DNA from: Mesocentrotus franciscanus
Lineage: Eukaryota; Echinodermata; Echinoidea; Camarodonta; Strongylocentrotidae
DNA: 64,000 bases
Reading direction: 5' to 3'
Assembly: GCA_037976565.1 (NCBI GenBank)
Contig: CP137670.1
Location: 11,742,600-11,806,599 of the forward strand
The notes below the pieces were generated by a model. The model made no database searches, was not told where the DNA came from, and saw only the letters and a list, made by a program, of their open reading frames with translations. The position numbers and the translations under genes are program-made. Below, in pieces: positions 1-11,552 of this stretch; position 1 is the first letter of the stretch; every line of letters starts with the position of its first letter.

Positions 1-869
1 ATATTGGAATGGGTTTTTCACGATGAATGTTGTTTGGAGACATCAATATTCATAAAATGTATGTTTCTATCACCAGGAAATAAAGAATTTTCTGTCTACA
101 TGAACCTTTCCTGGTTGCTTATTAATGCATTTGCCCACTGGTAACATAATACTTTCACAAGTTGATATCCCTCACCATTGGATTTTTTTGGTAATGTCTA
201 AATTTCGTTTAAAAATAGATGATATCAGTCTGGTAGGCCTACACTGCAGGCAAAGTCAGGACTAACATTTAGCATGTTATTCATTTTATTACCACTCTTA
301 TATTCTCTGAAATGTTATCTTTATTGAGGGCGACTTGAAAAAGTTAATAACTTGGAAGGGAGGGGGTGCAACCTGCCACACGCTTCTACCTCTTGGTTGC
401 TTTGATCCATTGCCGAAAATATTTTGGCACCTATCATTCCCCCAACCACGGATACAAATCGACACCCCTGGGTAGGGAAACGGGCGAAGTTCCAAGAGCA
501 TACCACACCATCACTCTAGGGCGGCTGTATACCGTCGATGGCTCGGTTATTCTAGTACCGGAATGACACCCCCTCCCCTACCCTCCTCCCCGTATTTTAA
601 CTATACGTAGTACGTACCCCCTAATGAAATAACAACTCTCGATAATATGAACAACAAACTTATATTGAATAGGGCCTACAAGCAAAATTCATATACTGTA
701 ATAACAGTATAGTGGAGTCATGTATAGCGCTCATGTCTGGCCCATTACCACTATAAAGGTGTTGTGGTCTATAGTGGATAATTAATCTCCGGACTGGGAA
801 TACCAAAAAGTGCCAGACATTATAGCGCTCTAAGACTCCACTATTATTAGTGAAGATCCATTATTATTA
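1..869. other. no gene seen; one inverted-repeat element
   Basis: I see no supportable gene. At about 710-846 an inverted repeat (arms like TATAGTGGAGTCATGTATAGCG and its complement ending in CTCCACTAT) surrounds a tRNA-like stretch (GTGTTGTGGTCTATAGTGGATAA), which suggests a small MITE or folded SINE remnant. Short open frames at 298-566 overlap on both strands and lack any family resemblance. Confidence 0.5.
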
Positions 870-1065
870 ACCCGGCTGTAGCACGACTGCATGCCATCAT
901 GCATAGCGCTCAAGAATTTAAAGGAATTCATTCCTGCCGGGTACCCATTTACCTCACCTTGGTGAAGTGTGGCAAATGTAGATTAATGTCTTGCCAAAGG
1001 ATGTTTGTGCGGCGACAGGGATTCGAACCCCATAGTTCAGGCCCCCCAGCTGCTGCTATGATGAA
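870..1065 (-). mobile_element. tRNA-derived SINE
   Basis: Read on the minus strand, a tRNA-like head with the Pol III B box (GGTTCGAATCCC at about 1019-1029) is followed by a body shared with copies at 36905-37145 and 55640-55915 (CCAGGTGAGGTAAATGGGTACC-type core). The body includes a segment reading GGCAAATGTAGATTAATGTC on the plus strand. This is an interspersed repeat and not a functional tRNA, because the tRNA-like part does not close into a full cloverleaf. Confidence 0.7.
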
Positions 1066-1170
1066 TAGAGGGGGTTATGATGACAGACTAGCTCTGCTTT
1101 TTTACGTCACATTTAGATCTTGATTATGTACGTTCATGCATTTTCAGAAAGCATGATGTTGGCAAAATTG

Positions 1171-1366
1171 TAGAGGTGCTGTGGTCTAGTGGATAAGTCT
1201 CGGGACTGTAAAGCACAATGTACGGGGTTCGAATCCCTGCCACAGAACATCCTGTGGCCAGACATTAATATACATGTGTCACTCATGACCCGGGTGTATA
1301 GTAAGGGTACCTTGTGTCCACATAGCGCTATTTTTGTCGGAGCTAAAGCCGGGGTTATAATATCCA
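1171..1366 (+). mobile_element. tRNA-derived SINE
   Basis: Box A (TGGTCTAGTGG, 182-192 after 1000) and box B (GGTTCGAATCC, 1226-1236) lie at tRNA spacing. The end of the tRNA-like region pairs with its start (CTGTGG with CCACAG). Downstream is the family body ending in a region with ATAGCGCTATT. This is the best-preserved Pol III promoter among the SINEs in the window. It belongs to the same broad family as the copies at 870-1065, 20022-20360 and 55640-55915, and the body argues against a genuine tRNA gene. Confidence 0.75.
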
Positions 1367-1379
1367 CAGTCCTTATTTA

Positions 1380-3684
1380 ACCTCATTACATTCTATATCA
1401 CAATGCGTTATAATATGCGCTACACAAGGACGTATAATCACAATGCGTTATGCGCTATACAAGGACATAATAAAACATTTGAATAATTAATGCCCATTAA
1501 ATATTCTTTTCGACCCCCTTTTTTCTTTGTTGTTGACAAAATCCTGGATCCGCCCCTGAAAGACTTACCTGGCCAGTATCTTGAGCATCTTCTGGGGAAA
1601 CGTTATTGGTCAAGTTCGAGTGAATGACCTCCATAATGATATGAAAGAAACCAATCCAACGTCACAATCTGTGGAAAAGCAGAACAAGTTTATTTGAACA
1701 AATTATGATGACAATAATATTGACGGTAATTATAGACAAAGCTATAGCCTAATTTGTACTCGAGAGCTTTTATTAATTTATTTGATAATGTGTAATAATT
1801 TGATTGTAGCACGTTGTTATTCATATATTTATTTATGATATTCCAGTTTCTTTGACTTTGTGCACATTATTTCTGCCATTGTTATCTACCTTTTTGTATT
1901 TTTACTTTTATTTCAATCAAACCACAAGTTTTGGTTTCAATAAGGAATTTTTTAAAATAAATATATTTATTAACATTCCCCTCCCCCTCCCCCAACATGC
2001 AGGTAAGTTTTGTTGATCCCTGACACCCAACGGAACAGGAGGAGGAGGAGGAGGAACAAGAACAAGAACAAGAACAAGAACAGAGAACAAAAACAAAAAT
2101 AAATCCCAATCTTTGCATGAGCAGACAAAGTTTTTTTTTTTAATTTGTAGTATAGAAGTGATGTTTATTACTATAGTCCATTGTATTATAAGCTTTTGTA
2201 TCAAGGAGCTTTCAATATATCTATTATCTCTGGTCACTTTATTTTATCCCATTTACTTTTAACAATATTTCAAAAGATTTGGTTTTATAGTGATTATTGG
2301 ATTACGTATTAGTGTTTTGATTTTTGTTTATAGTCAATTTAATACATTGCAACTATAGTTGGACAGAGTCGACTGTTTAATGATTGAACATAATTATGCT
2401 AGTCATTTGAAATCGATTTTCAATTATGAGAAGATTGAATACAATGTGTGTGTGTGGGTAGTGTATTTAGTCCATAAAATTAGAGTGTTCTTCTTCTTCT
2501 TTATCTTCTGTTTCCGTTTCTTCTTCTTCCCCTCCTCTACTTCTAATTCTTCTTCTTGTCCCTCTCCTCTTATTCTCCTTCTCATTCACCTTCTCCTCTT
2601 CCTTCTTTTTTTCTTTCTTCTTACTCTTCTTCTATACAGTCTTCTTTTTCTTCCTAAAAAGTATGTTTCCTTCAACCCTGAATATTCTTGCAGAACTTCA
2701 TGAGAAGCGTGCGTTGAAGAGCAGGCTACATATTGTGTGCCAATATTTCAGGATAAGGAACAAGTAAAAATCGCCTTTAATCTATATGCAAGTTTTCTTC
2801 ATTCTTTTTAATCATGCAAATCCGATGAGATTAATTGTTTTTAACTTACCAAGCAAATGTCTTCAGTAGTTTTCCGTCAATGTGCTCCCTGTACCATCGT
2901 AGGTATAGTGAGTTCCAAGGTAATCCGATATATGACCCATTTGTCAAAGTCTTGTACAGATTCACTCATTAAATGAGTTCCAAGTCAAGTCGACGAATTT
3001 TTTTCAATGCAAACTTTAATCACTCGAGATGGTATTTTTTTTGAAGAGCCACGCAGTACGCCAAGTTTGGAATACATTCAAACTCGAGAAGTCAATGATA
3101 ACATTTCTTTACAAATTCTGTACTGCTTTTAGCGCGCTGTACTGTGCTCTCGCCTGGTAGCAGTGCACTGAGATTCAGCTTATAAAATCCCGTATTGGGT
3201 CTTTGCTTTTTCTCTTTAGAATGCAAGTTAACCCTTTTAAGGTCTTTTTTGTGAGTTCCATGTAACGTTTCACCTCGGAGTCCTAATCCTTATTTTCTGT
3301 GTCTATTCAGGCCTGGCATTTATCGGAGAACCATTTATAGTCCCGCCGCGTGAGTAAACGAAAATGGTTCAGTGGTTTTGTATAAAACTTGAGAATAAAC
3401 AGAAAGCCTACTCACTAGTGGTTTTGGAACGCCCATACATGCAGCTACACAGGGCAATAGGTGGAACTGTTCGCTTGGTTTTGGGGGTTTCTTTTGGTAC
3501 GCGGTTCGGTGGCTGAGTATAAATCTTGAGAATAAACAGTGGATTGGAATGCCCGGTCATACATGGCTATAGGCGAAACTGTTTTATTTCTTTCTTTTTC
3601 AACAAAGATTCATACGAGAATATTATTGAAGACTTAATCACCAACTAAAAACATTATTTACCACTGTCTTCTCTCATTCCTAAT
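1380..3684. other. no gene seen; microsatellites and a short duplication
   Basis: There is no gene that I can support. GGA and AACAAG tracts lie at 2038-2095, a CT-rich tract at 2490-2650, and a degenerate duplication around 3355-3405 and 3500-3545 shares TTGAGAATAAACAG. Long open frames here (for example 1917-2237 and 2359-2703) follow the microsatellites and encode only low-complexity Leu/Val or Phe/Ser runs. Confidence 0.5.
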
Positions 3685-5428
3685 GGCCCGAATTCACAAA
3701 GGAGGTTCAAAGGGCAAGTCCACTCCAAAAATAACTTACTTTCAATGGAAGCAAAAAATCAGACAAACCAATCAAAAAAAGTTTGAGCAAAATCGGATAA
3801 CTAATAAGAAAGTTAAGAATTTTTAATGACATGAAAAACTTTGAAAATCACAATACAAATTGGCAACTCACTCACGAGTCTGTGACGTCCTGTCCTCACT
3901 ATCCACTATTTTTTTCTCTTTATATTGATAATATAAATTTCATATTTTCTCCCTAAGAATCTTATTTCTTCACACCAGCATCCAAGTTAGATTGATAGTA
4001 ATGTTTTTTGTGTGGATGCACTAATATAGAGTAATTTTTTCCAGTTAAATCATGAAAAATGTGAATTTTGATAAACTATTTATATAAAAATCAATAATTA
4101 TGAATATACAATATTCAGAAAATAGTATAAATTCTTCAAACTTCATGAAAATTGTTGTGAAATGTCATGCACGCAATATATGATACAATAACCTGCATGG
4201 GCAAAGGCATGGGGATAAAAAGGGATTCAAATTAATGGGATTTAAGTATATAAAGTAATTGATAAATAGTGAGGACATATATACGTCACAAACTGATAAC
4301 CAAATTGGCAATTTGTGTAGTGATATCCATTGTTCCATAGTTTTACATACTTTTTCAAAAATTCATAACTTTCTTATTAGTAGGCCTATCCGATTTTGCT
4401 CAAACTTTTTTTGATTGGTTTGTCTGATTGTTTTGCTTCTATTAAAGGTAAGTTATTTGTGGGGTGGACTTGTACTTTAAATTTAACCCATGGTATAATG
4501 ATCTTCATTTACATTAACCCATGGTTTAAAATTGGCGCAAAATAAGCGCGACACATTCAGAGGTCAAATATTAGACGCGCGCAATTAAAGCAATTAAGGT
4601 ACGCTTATTTTGCGCTAATTTTTAAAGCCCAAGTCCACTCCAAAAGTAACTTTCTTTTAATAGAAGCAGAAAAATCAGACAAACCAATCAAAAAAAGTTT
4701 GAGCAAAATCGGATAACTAATAAGAAAGTTATGATTTTTTAATGACATGAACAACTTTGAAAATCACTACACAAATTGGCAACTCACTCATGAGTCTGTG
4801 ACGTATGGTCCTCACTATCCACTAATTATTTTCTTTATATTATAAAGAATATTATTTCTTCACACCAGCATCCAAGTTAGATTGATAGTAATATGTTTTT
4901 GTGTGGATGCACAAATATAGAGTAATTTTTGTCCAGTTAAATCTGAAAAATTGAATTTTGATAAACTATTTATATAAAAATCAATAATTATGAAATACAA
5001 TATTCAGAAAATAGTATCAATTCTTCAAAATTCATCAAAGTTTTGGGGAAATGTCATGCACGCAATATGATACAAACCATATAACCTGGGCAAATTATGG
5101 GGAAATCAAGTTTTAGGGGATAAAAAGGGATTCAAATATATGGGATTAAACTATATAAAGTAATTGATAAATAGTGAGGACATGACGTCACAAACTGATG
5201 ACCAAATTGGCAATTTGTGTAGTGACATCCATTGTTCCATAGTTTTACATACTTTTTCAAAAATTCATAACTTTCTTATTAGTATCCGATTTAATTTTTT
5301 TTGCTCAAACTTTTTTGATCGGTTTGTCTGATTTTTCTGCTTTTATTGAAAGAAAGTTATTTTTGTGGTGGACTTGCCCTTTAAACCATGGGTTATGTAA
5401 ATGAGGGTTTAATCCATGGGTTAAAGGG
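3685..5428. mobile_element. nested MITEs: one palindromic MITE holding two copies of another
   Basis: The outer element starts with GGCCCGAATTCACAAAGG (3685) and carries the CCCATGGTTTA and GCGCAAAATAAGCG segments seen intact at 15822-16050. It is interrupted by two copies (about 3708-4481 and 4621-5385) of a roughly 770-bp MITE. That MITE starts AAGTCCACTCCAAAA, ends GGTGGACTTGCCCTTTAAA, and has the internal hallmark TGAGCAAAATCGGATAACTAA, mirrored near its far end. The right end of the outer element is truncated after CCATGGGTTAAAGGG. Confidence 0.75.
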
Positions 5429-5429
5429 A

Positions 5430-6294
5430 GTGTAGCATGGCAATTACTACTTATATAACGCCATGCATCTATACGTCTTCTTTTGGACAACTGCACGTAA
5501 ACGAATGGACTTGATTAACGGTAGTCAGCGAATAAATCTCTACATGGTCAGCGCGCGCAAGCGTTCGCGAAACAGACCGAACTCCTCCTCATCACGCTTC
5601 GGTTTCGCGTATGTTGCACGCAGTGAATGCTAGTCTGCAAGCACAGACCCCAATTTGACACTGTATCAAAAAATCATTGTGCTTTGAGAGAAGCCTAGCC
5701 CAGCTACCTACTGGTTGTGTCAAGTGAGGAGCAGCTATAGTACATGGCCTATGGTAGTCTTTTAGTGCAGACTCTCTTTTACGACTGACCAGGGTTTGTG
5801 CCTGCAAACTACGTCGTGAATGCTGCGGGCGTCTTCGGTTTATATTTGATTTGTATTTTATAGTCGATTTGAAATTTTGACAGTTTTAATCACTTTACAT
5901 ATAATATGGACGCTTCAAATTGGCTAAATCGGTTATGTCACTGTGACGTATACCGGACAACCCTTCCCCATTTGTTTCACACATAACATTACTAAATTGT
6001 ATTTTCTCTCTTACAATGTATGATATGATCGACTCATGCAGGTCGCTCTTTTCATTTTAGAGAAACTACCTGTTTTTAATTATATGCTATCCCTATAAGG
6101 CCTATATTTTGAGTAGTGTCCCAAGAGAGAAGGCACTTTGGAGAAATATATACAGAAATTAATTAATGATATTGATTTACACGATCGACGACAAACGGGA
6201 AAATTGTGCGTGACTATATTAAGTCACGATCCATTGACCACTGAAATTGCCAATTTGAGATTCCCATAGATTTAGTGATCTTATATTTCAATCA
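5430..6294. other. no gene seen
   Basis: Nothing here is recognisable as coding. A GC-richer stretch at 5500-5830 has partly inverted segments (GTCTGCAAGCACAGACCC near 5631 against GGGTTTGTGCCTGCAAAC near 5790), so it may be an old inverted-repeat element. The small open frames at 5305-5807 have no visible family features. Confidence 0.45.
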
Positions 6295-6494
6295 TTCATT
6301 GCTCTAGTGTGTGTATTGGGTTTTTACAGACGTGTATCAATCAGATATGATTATTTACGTCTGGGGACCGACCTTTAACGTCACCATCCGAAAGACGTGA
6401 CTCAGTTTCGAACCTGCATGCGTCCTCGGCTGAATCAGTTTGTAACTTCCACTGTTAGCTGGATTACAGGCGCATGGACGCCACAACGCCTAGT
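6295..6494 (-). mobile_element. SINE with a 7SL/Alu-like head, copy 1
   Basis: On the minus strand the element starts GGCGTTGTGGCGTCCATGCG and continues into CCTGTAATCCAGCTAACAG and GCCGAGGACGCATGCAGGTT. The same unit is at 25470-25680. The head resembles the 5' Alu domain of SRP 7SL RNA (human 7SL has GTGGCGCGTGCCTGTAGTCC). A B-box-like GGTTCGAAACT follows. The remaining body is not 7SL-like. The resemblance is seen by eye only. Confidence 0.6.
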
Positions 6495-6874
6495 TAGCTA
6501 TTATTTGGTGTTATTTATTTAAAACTTTCGTCATTCTGTTTTTCCTATTTTTCTGCTTTCATACAAATGAACTTATTTACTTTCTTTTATTGCCCAATAT
6601 TGGTATTAATTGTACATGTACAATTCAAAAGAAAAAGAAAAGGAGCAAGTGGACGATAAAAATAAATATTTTTTAACTTATGAGTTCATTTATTTCACAA
6701 TTTTTTCACAATTTTACAGCTCAATAAATGCAACCACAAAATACATCTTCTCTTCTTCAGTAGCAGTACAGGCCACCGTCAGGTGTATTGTACTGTTGAG
6801 GTGCAGTGCAGATGTGTGTACAATGTCTGAAAAGGGGTACGATTAACTGAGTGCGAGTAAAAACAACTACCGTT

Positions 6875-7050
6875 TTAGCGGAGCTGGGTCTTTTGTACCT
6901 CTAGCTTGAAGGTGTTAGCAGAGGTACAATTGACAGTGTTCTGAGGGAGGCAGTTCCAGAGTCTTATAGCATCCGGGAAGAAGCTCCTCTGGTAGACCAG
7001 CGTTCGGGCAAAAGGAACTACTATCTTCTTGGATGCAGACCCAGGACCAA
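6875..7050 (-). mobile_element. LINE 3' coding tail (relic)
   Basis: The minus strand encodes a stretch ending the reverse-transcriptase ORF of many non-LTR retrotransposons: FARTLVYQRSFFPDAIRLWN, then CLPQ and an F-K-x-x-L/V-type end. The SFFPxxIxxWNxLP motif is characteristic of CR1/L2/Jockey-like ORF2 C-termini. Upstream coding sequence is replaced by the minisatellite element that starts at 7049, so only the tail survives here. Confidence 0.7.
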
Positions 7051-8795
7051 AATCCAGTTGAAACCAATTGGAGCAAAACCAATTGAAACCAGTTGCCAAC
7101 TGGTTTCAATAGGGAAATTGGAACAACTGGTTCCAATTGAAACCAGTTGCCAACTGGTTCCAATTGAAACCAGTTGAAACCAATTGCCAACTGGTTCCAA
7201 TTGAAACCAGTTGAAACCAATTGCCGACTGGTTCCAGTTGCCTAATTGGTTTCAACTGGAACCAGTTGTTCCAATTTCCCTATTGAAACCAGTTGGCTTC
7301 AACTGGTTTCAATTGGTTTCAATTGGTTTCAATTGGTTTCAACTGGTTTCAATTGGTTTCAATTGGTTTCAACTGGATCCAATTGAAAATTACAGTTGGC
7401 ATAAACTTAATTAGTTATAAGTTAATTAGCTCATGCACTAATTATCGCTCATGTCAACACAGAAGCATTGTTATGTGTCTACATTAATTACAATGTAAAG
7501 GGCATTATAATATGCAGACCATTTCATATAATATACTTAGCAAGGAAATAGGCATATATGTTTGTATTTGATGTATTTTGTCCATGGTTAGTGTTTTACT
7601 AATCAACTTTTAATCTGTTGTAATTAAAACAATATGTTATTTATGAACATGCTTATCATTGCTAATTAATCTTCATATGTATCTAAAACAAATGCATTAC
7701 TTGCAAATGAAAATTAATTAATAAATACGTTGTAAATCAAAATAAATGACATAAAAACATTGATCTGCACACCAGCAGATAATATGCAAATTAACTGGTT
7801 TCAATTGGATCCAGTTGGGTAACTGGAAATATTTTCCAATTGGAACCAGTTGGGTAACTGGAAAATTATCTTACTGGTTCCAGTTGAACTTCAAACTGGA
7901 ACCAGTTGGGTAACTGGAAATGACTTCTAATTGGAACCAATTGGGTAACTGGAAATGAATTCTTACTGGAACCAGTTGGGTAACTGGAAATGACTTCTAA
8001 CTGGAACCAGTTGGGTAACTGGAAATGACTTCTAACTGGAAATGAATTCTAACTGGAACCAATTTGGGTAACTGGAAATGAATTCTAACTGGAACCAATT
8101 GGGTAACTGGAAATGAATTCTAACTGGAACCAGTTGGGTAACTGGAAATGACTTCTAACTGGAAATGATTTCTAACTGGAACCAATTGGGTAACTGGAAA
8201 TTAATTCTAACTGGAACCAGTTGGGTAACTGGAAATGAATTCTAACTGGAACCAATTGGGTAACTGGAAATGAATTCTAACTGGAACCAGTTGGGTATGG
8301 CTGGAAATGACTTCTAACTGGAAATGAATTCTAACTGGAACCAGTTGGGTAACTGGAAATGACTTCTAACTGGAAATGAATTCTAACTGGAACCAGTTGG
8401 GTAACTGGAAATGACTTCTAACTGGAAATGAATTGTAACTGGAACCAGTTGGGTAACTGGAAATGACTTCTAACTGGAAATGAATTATAACTGGAACCAG
8501 TTGGGTAACTGGAAATGACTTCTAACTGGAAATAAATGCTAACTGGAACCAGTTGGGTAACTGGAAATGACTTCTAACTGGAACCAATTGAGTAACTGGA
8601 AAAATTATCTTACTGGTTCCAGTTGCACTTCTTATTGGTTTGAACTGGAAATAACACCCCATAACAATATTTTCCAGTTCGGTAATTGGTTTCAACTGGA
8701 AATTTTGTATTCCAATTGAAACCAATTGAAACCAGTTGAAACCAATTGAAACCAGTTGGAGATTTCAACTGGTTTCAATTGGATTTTGGTCCTGG
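7049..8795. repeat. TIR-capped minisatellite element
   Basis: The ends are inverted copies (CCCAGGACCAAAATCC at 7049 and GGATTTTGGTCCTGGG at 8780-8795). Inside, 7065-7380 is a mirror-symmetric array of units built from CAACTGGTTTCAATTGG. About 420 bp of AT-rich unique DNA follows, then 7795-8690 is a tandem array whose main unit is about 35 bp (AACTGGAACCAGTTGGGTAA plus CTGGAAATGACTTCT), with an extra 17-bp half unit in many repeats. The outermost array units lie in opposite orientations, so the whole element is roughly palindromic. It sits inside a LINE tail. Confidence 0.8.
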
Positions 8796-11324
8796 GGATG
8801 GACTCTCTCCTATACATTCGCAGGATTTGTAAAGTGACCACACAAAAAACATCTTGCCGTGAACAATATTCAGACTACATATCCAAACTATTTCAGTTGG
8901 TGACATAATTCAAAATAATAATGAAAAGTAAAAGCACTACAGCAAGAAAAAAAACCTACTTATTGAATGTGGATCGATGCACTCACTCCTACATTTGCAG
9001 CATTTGTAACAAAAAGAAAATATCATTGATTGTATATGTGGATTTTGCCCCTCCCCACTACACGGCTGGGCTTTGAAGGGCTATATACCACCTCTACATA
9101 CCCCCGCTCAAAGAAACCCCATTTCATGCATTAATAATTGGCAAATTAGGCAACAATTAAAAACCTCAAAGCTCACCCACTTCTCTCGATCCTTCTCTGT
9201 TTGTTATGATGGTTAACATGTCTGCATGTGAAAGGCCCTATGCTTATAGATATGATTTTGCTGCACTCCTTTTTCTTTCTTGTTGTTTTTGTTTTTCTTT
9301 TCTTTTCTCTTTACTCAATAGGTGCATGGTATCTAACATAAATCTAGGCTCATGTATTAAATGACATGACTCATTTGGGCACGGAAAGACATCAAATTTA
9401 ACTAAATGGATTCAAAGGAATAGGGGGTCATGGAAAGTAACCAGTTAAATAAATTATTCATAACCCCTTGTAAATTTGATGTTTCTCGTGTTTTTTGTAA
9501 CTCAAGATTGAAAGGTGGAGTGGTTGAATTATATAGGGCCTTTGTAGAACAATTTCAGACGTAAGTATTAATATGTCACATTCTCAAGAAAAATGAATTG
9601 TGAGAAATTGAATTTTCACAAAGCCGCTGTAAACAATTACAAAAGTTGGTAAGGGTATGAATAATCTATTTGTTAACTGTATGTGCCTTATTATTTACAA
9701 TACCAACCCTTCAACATGGGATTAAAGTTGCAACATGGGATTAAACCTGCAACAATTAACAGGCTTGAGCAATACAGAGCATCAAAATAAACTCACACAG
9801 TGATTTTCCAAAAAGGCTTCATAAATAGATTGTTAAATTTACAAAAAAGGTCCTGTAGTTAAAAAACAACAACACCATTTTAAGGAATGAGTTACTTCTG
9901 ATGAAGTATATAACTACGATAAATGATATTTGAACTATATTGCCTTGATATTTCAGATAGTAACATAATTCAAAATAATGACAAAGTTAGGCAATCATCT
10001 TTCATGAATAAGACATACAAAAAGTAATAACTTCAGTTGGTTACAATCTTCAAAATGATATTTGAATAAGACAAAAGTAAAACAACAAAAAATATTCAGA
10101 CTACATTTTCTTGACATTTCAATTGGTTACATAAGTCAAAATAATAAATTCTAAAATAAAGCAAAAGAGGTTCATTCCATGATCGAGGTTTGGGCTAGAA
10201 ATATGACGATGCCCTATAATGTTAGTATGAGAACTTTTACTGCACAATGCGCGTGGAATATGAAATAATCTGTTACAAATTTCTATGCGATGAATATACA
10301 GTAGCAGTGCACTGCCAGAATCATTCCCATTTCAGTTGCTTCTCTTCAAAATCTTTGCTTTATTTAATATGCATTTCTTTTTTACCAGCATTACATGGAC
10401 GTCATATTTGGATAACATGACTAAAGCTTTTGGTCAACAATATCGATTCACCATGAAGTTTAGAGTACTTCTAAGCATATAGTATGCCTTTTATACAATT
10501 TGAGCTCAGTAATATGGTACTTGAAAGGAGACATACTTTCTCACTTCTGGTATAAAGTTTTCCTTCTTGTCATCCTCAAAGTAACAATCAATACCCCATT
10601 TGTAAAGCATGTAAATGTATATCAGATCAATAGAAAAACAAGAATATTTAACTTGTATTAATGCATGATTTGTGCGACTTCAGTGGGTTGATCCATTTCA
10701 TATCATGTAGTCCCATATGCACACATTTCTGTGTGCAGTGCATGCATATGACTGTCAGGAAGATTGAGTCCATTTCGTATCATTCTCATGATTGCGAACC
10801 TTAACCCATTGTCTAAGGGAACCGGGAGGTCCATGTATTAAGCCTATTGGAATTCAGAGTTCAGTAGTCATCGGGGCAACAGACTCAAGTACTACATAAA
10901 TCATCCTTTCCTATATTAATTGCTAGCTTCCAGGCAGTTTATTTCCCAAAGTATTCACATGACCAGCATACAACTTGGTTAAAATTAATGTTACGAGTTT
11001 ATAACTATTCCCCCCCCCCCAAAAAAAAAAAATGTTAGGTGTTCAAACGATCTGTGTGGTAGCAGTGTCGTCCAACACTGCACCAGTCACACAAAAGTTA
11101 AGAGCAACAAACATTTGCAGTTGGTCTGGTAGGGAGTTACTTCTTCCTGTCTTGTGATTTAGTTTTGGCTCTAATAAATCTAATAAACCTATACTTTCTT
11201 TTGATGTCTCTGTCACCAAATTCCAGGGTCACGTAACACCCTTTGAATTTGTCTCTTCCTCTCCTCCTTTTCTGCAACAAACATTAGCATGGCAGCCATG
11301 ATTGTAATAATTGATTGGGTGTAC
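8796..11324. other. no gene seen; AT-rich intergenic DNA
   Basis: About 2.5 kb without an open frame worth calling. A recurrent phrase similar to TTTCAGTTGGTGACATAATTCAAAATAAT (near 8890, 9955, 10030-10060 and 10125-10145) indicates an old, diverged tandem repeat of roughly 90 to 170 bp spacing. A C/A homopolymer run lies at 11011-11031. The region is downstream of the IDO stop codon. Confidence 0.45.
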
Positions 11325-11490
11325 CAAGGCAACCCAAGCCTGCGATTGATTTCTTATAAGTTGCGATTGATTGTGAATCAATCGCAACTGTTCATAAGAT
11401 GGAATCAATTTCAATTTTAAAGTTGCGAGTGATTTGGGGACTTACGATTGATTCAGATCAATCGTAACTCTTTGTAAGACGGGGCCCTGA
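11325..11490. mobile_element. MITE (GGGCCCCGTCTTA family)
   Basis: A short element with repeated TTGCGATTGATT and its complement AATCAATCGCAACT, ending GTAAGACGGGGCCCTG. A second copy is at 17991-18147, abutting a different MITE. It lies just downstream of the IDO stop codon. Confidence 0.6.
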
Positions 11491-11552
11491 ACTCCACCTT
11501 ATCTTGAACCCTTTCGAGACAGTCATATTCCACAGACAAAAAGGAGATTCCA

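Noticed and set aside
1171..1260. Possible tRNA gene with good A and B boxes
   Set aside because: The sequence continues into a shared SINE body, the anticodon region is not convincing, and related copies occur elsewhere in the window.
7211..7487. Open frames rich in NWFQL/GFNWFQL repeats
   Set aside because: Direct translation of the CAACTGGTTTCAATTGG minisatellite; no start context or flanking coding sequence.
7795..8690. Regularly spaced repeats that could suggest a CRISPR array
   Set aside because: Units are contiguous without unique spacers, and the genome is eukaryotic; it is a minisatellite.
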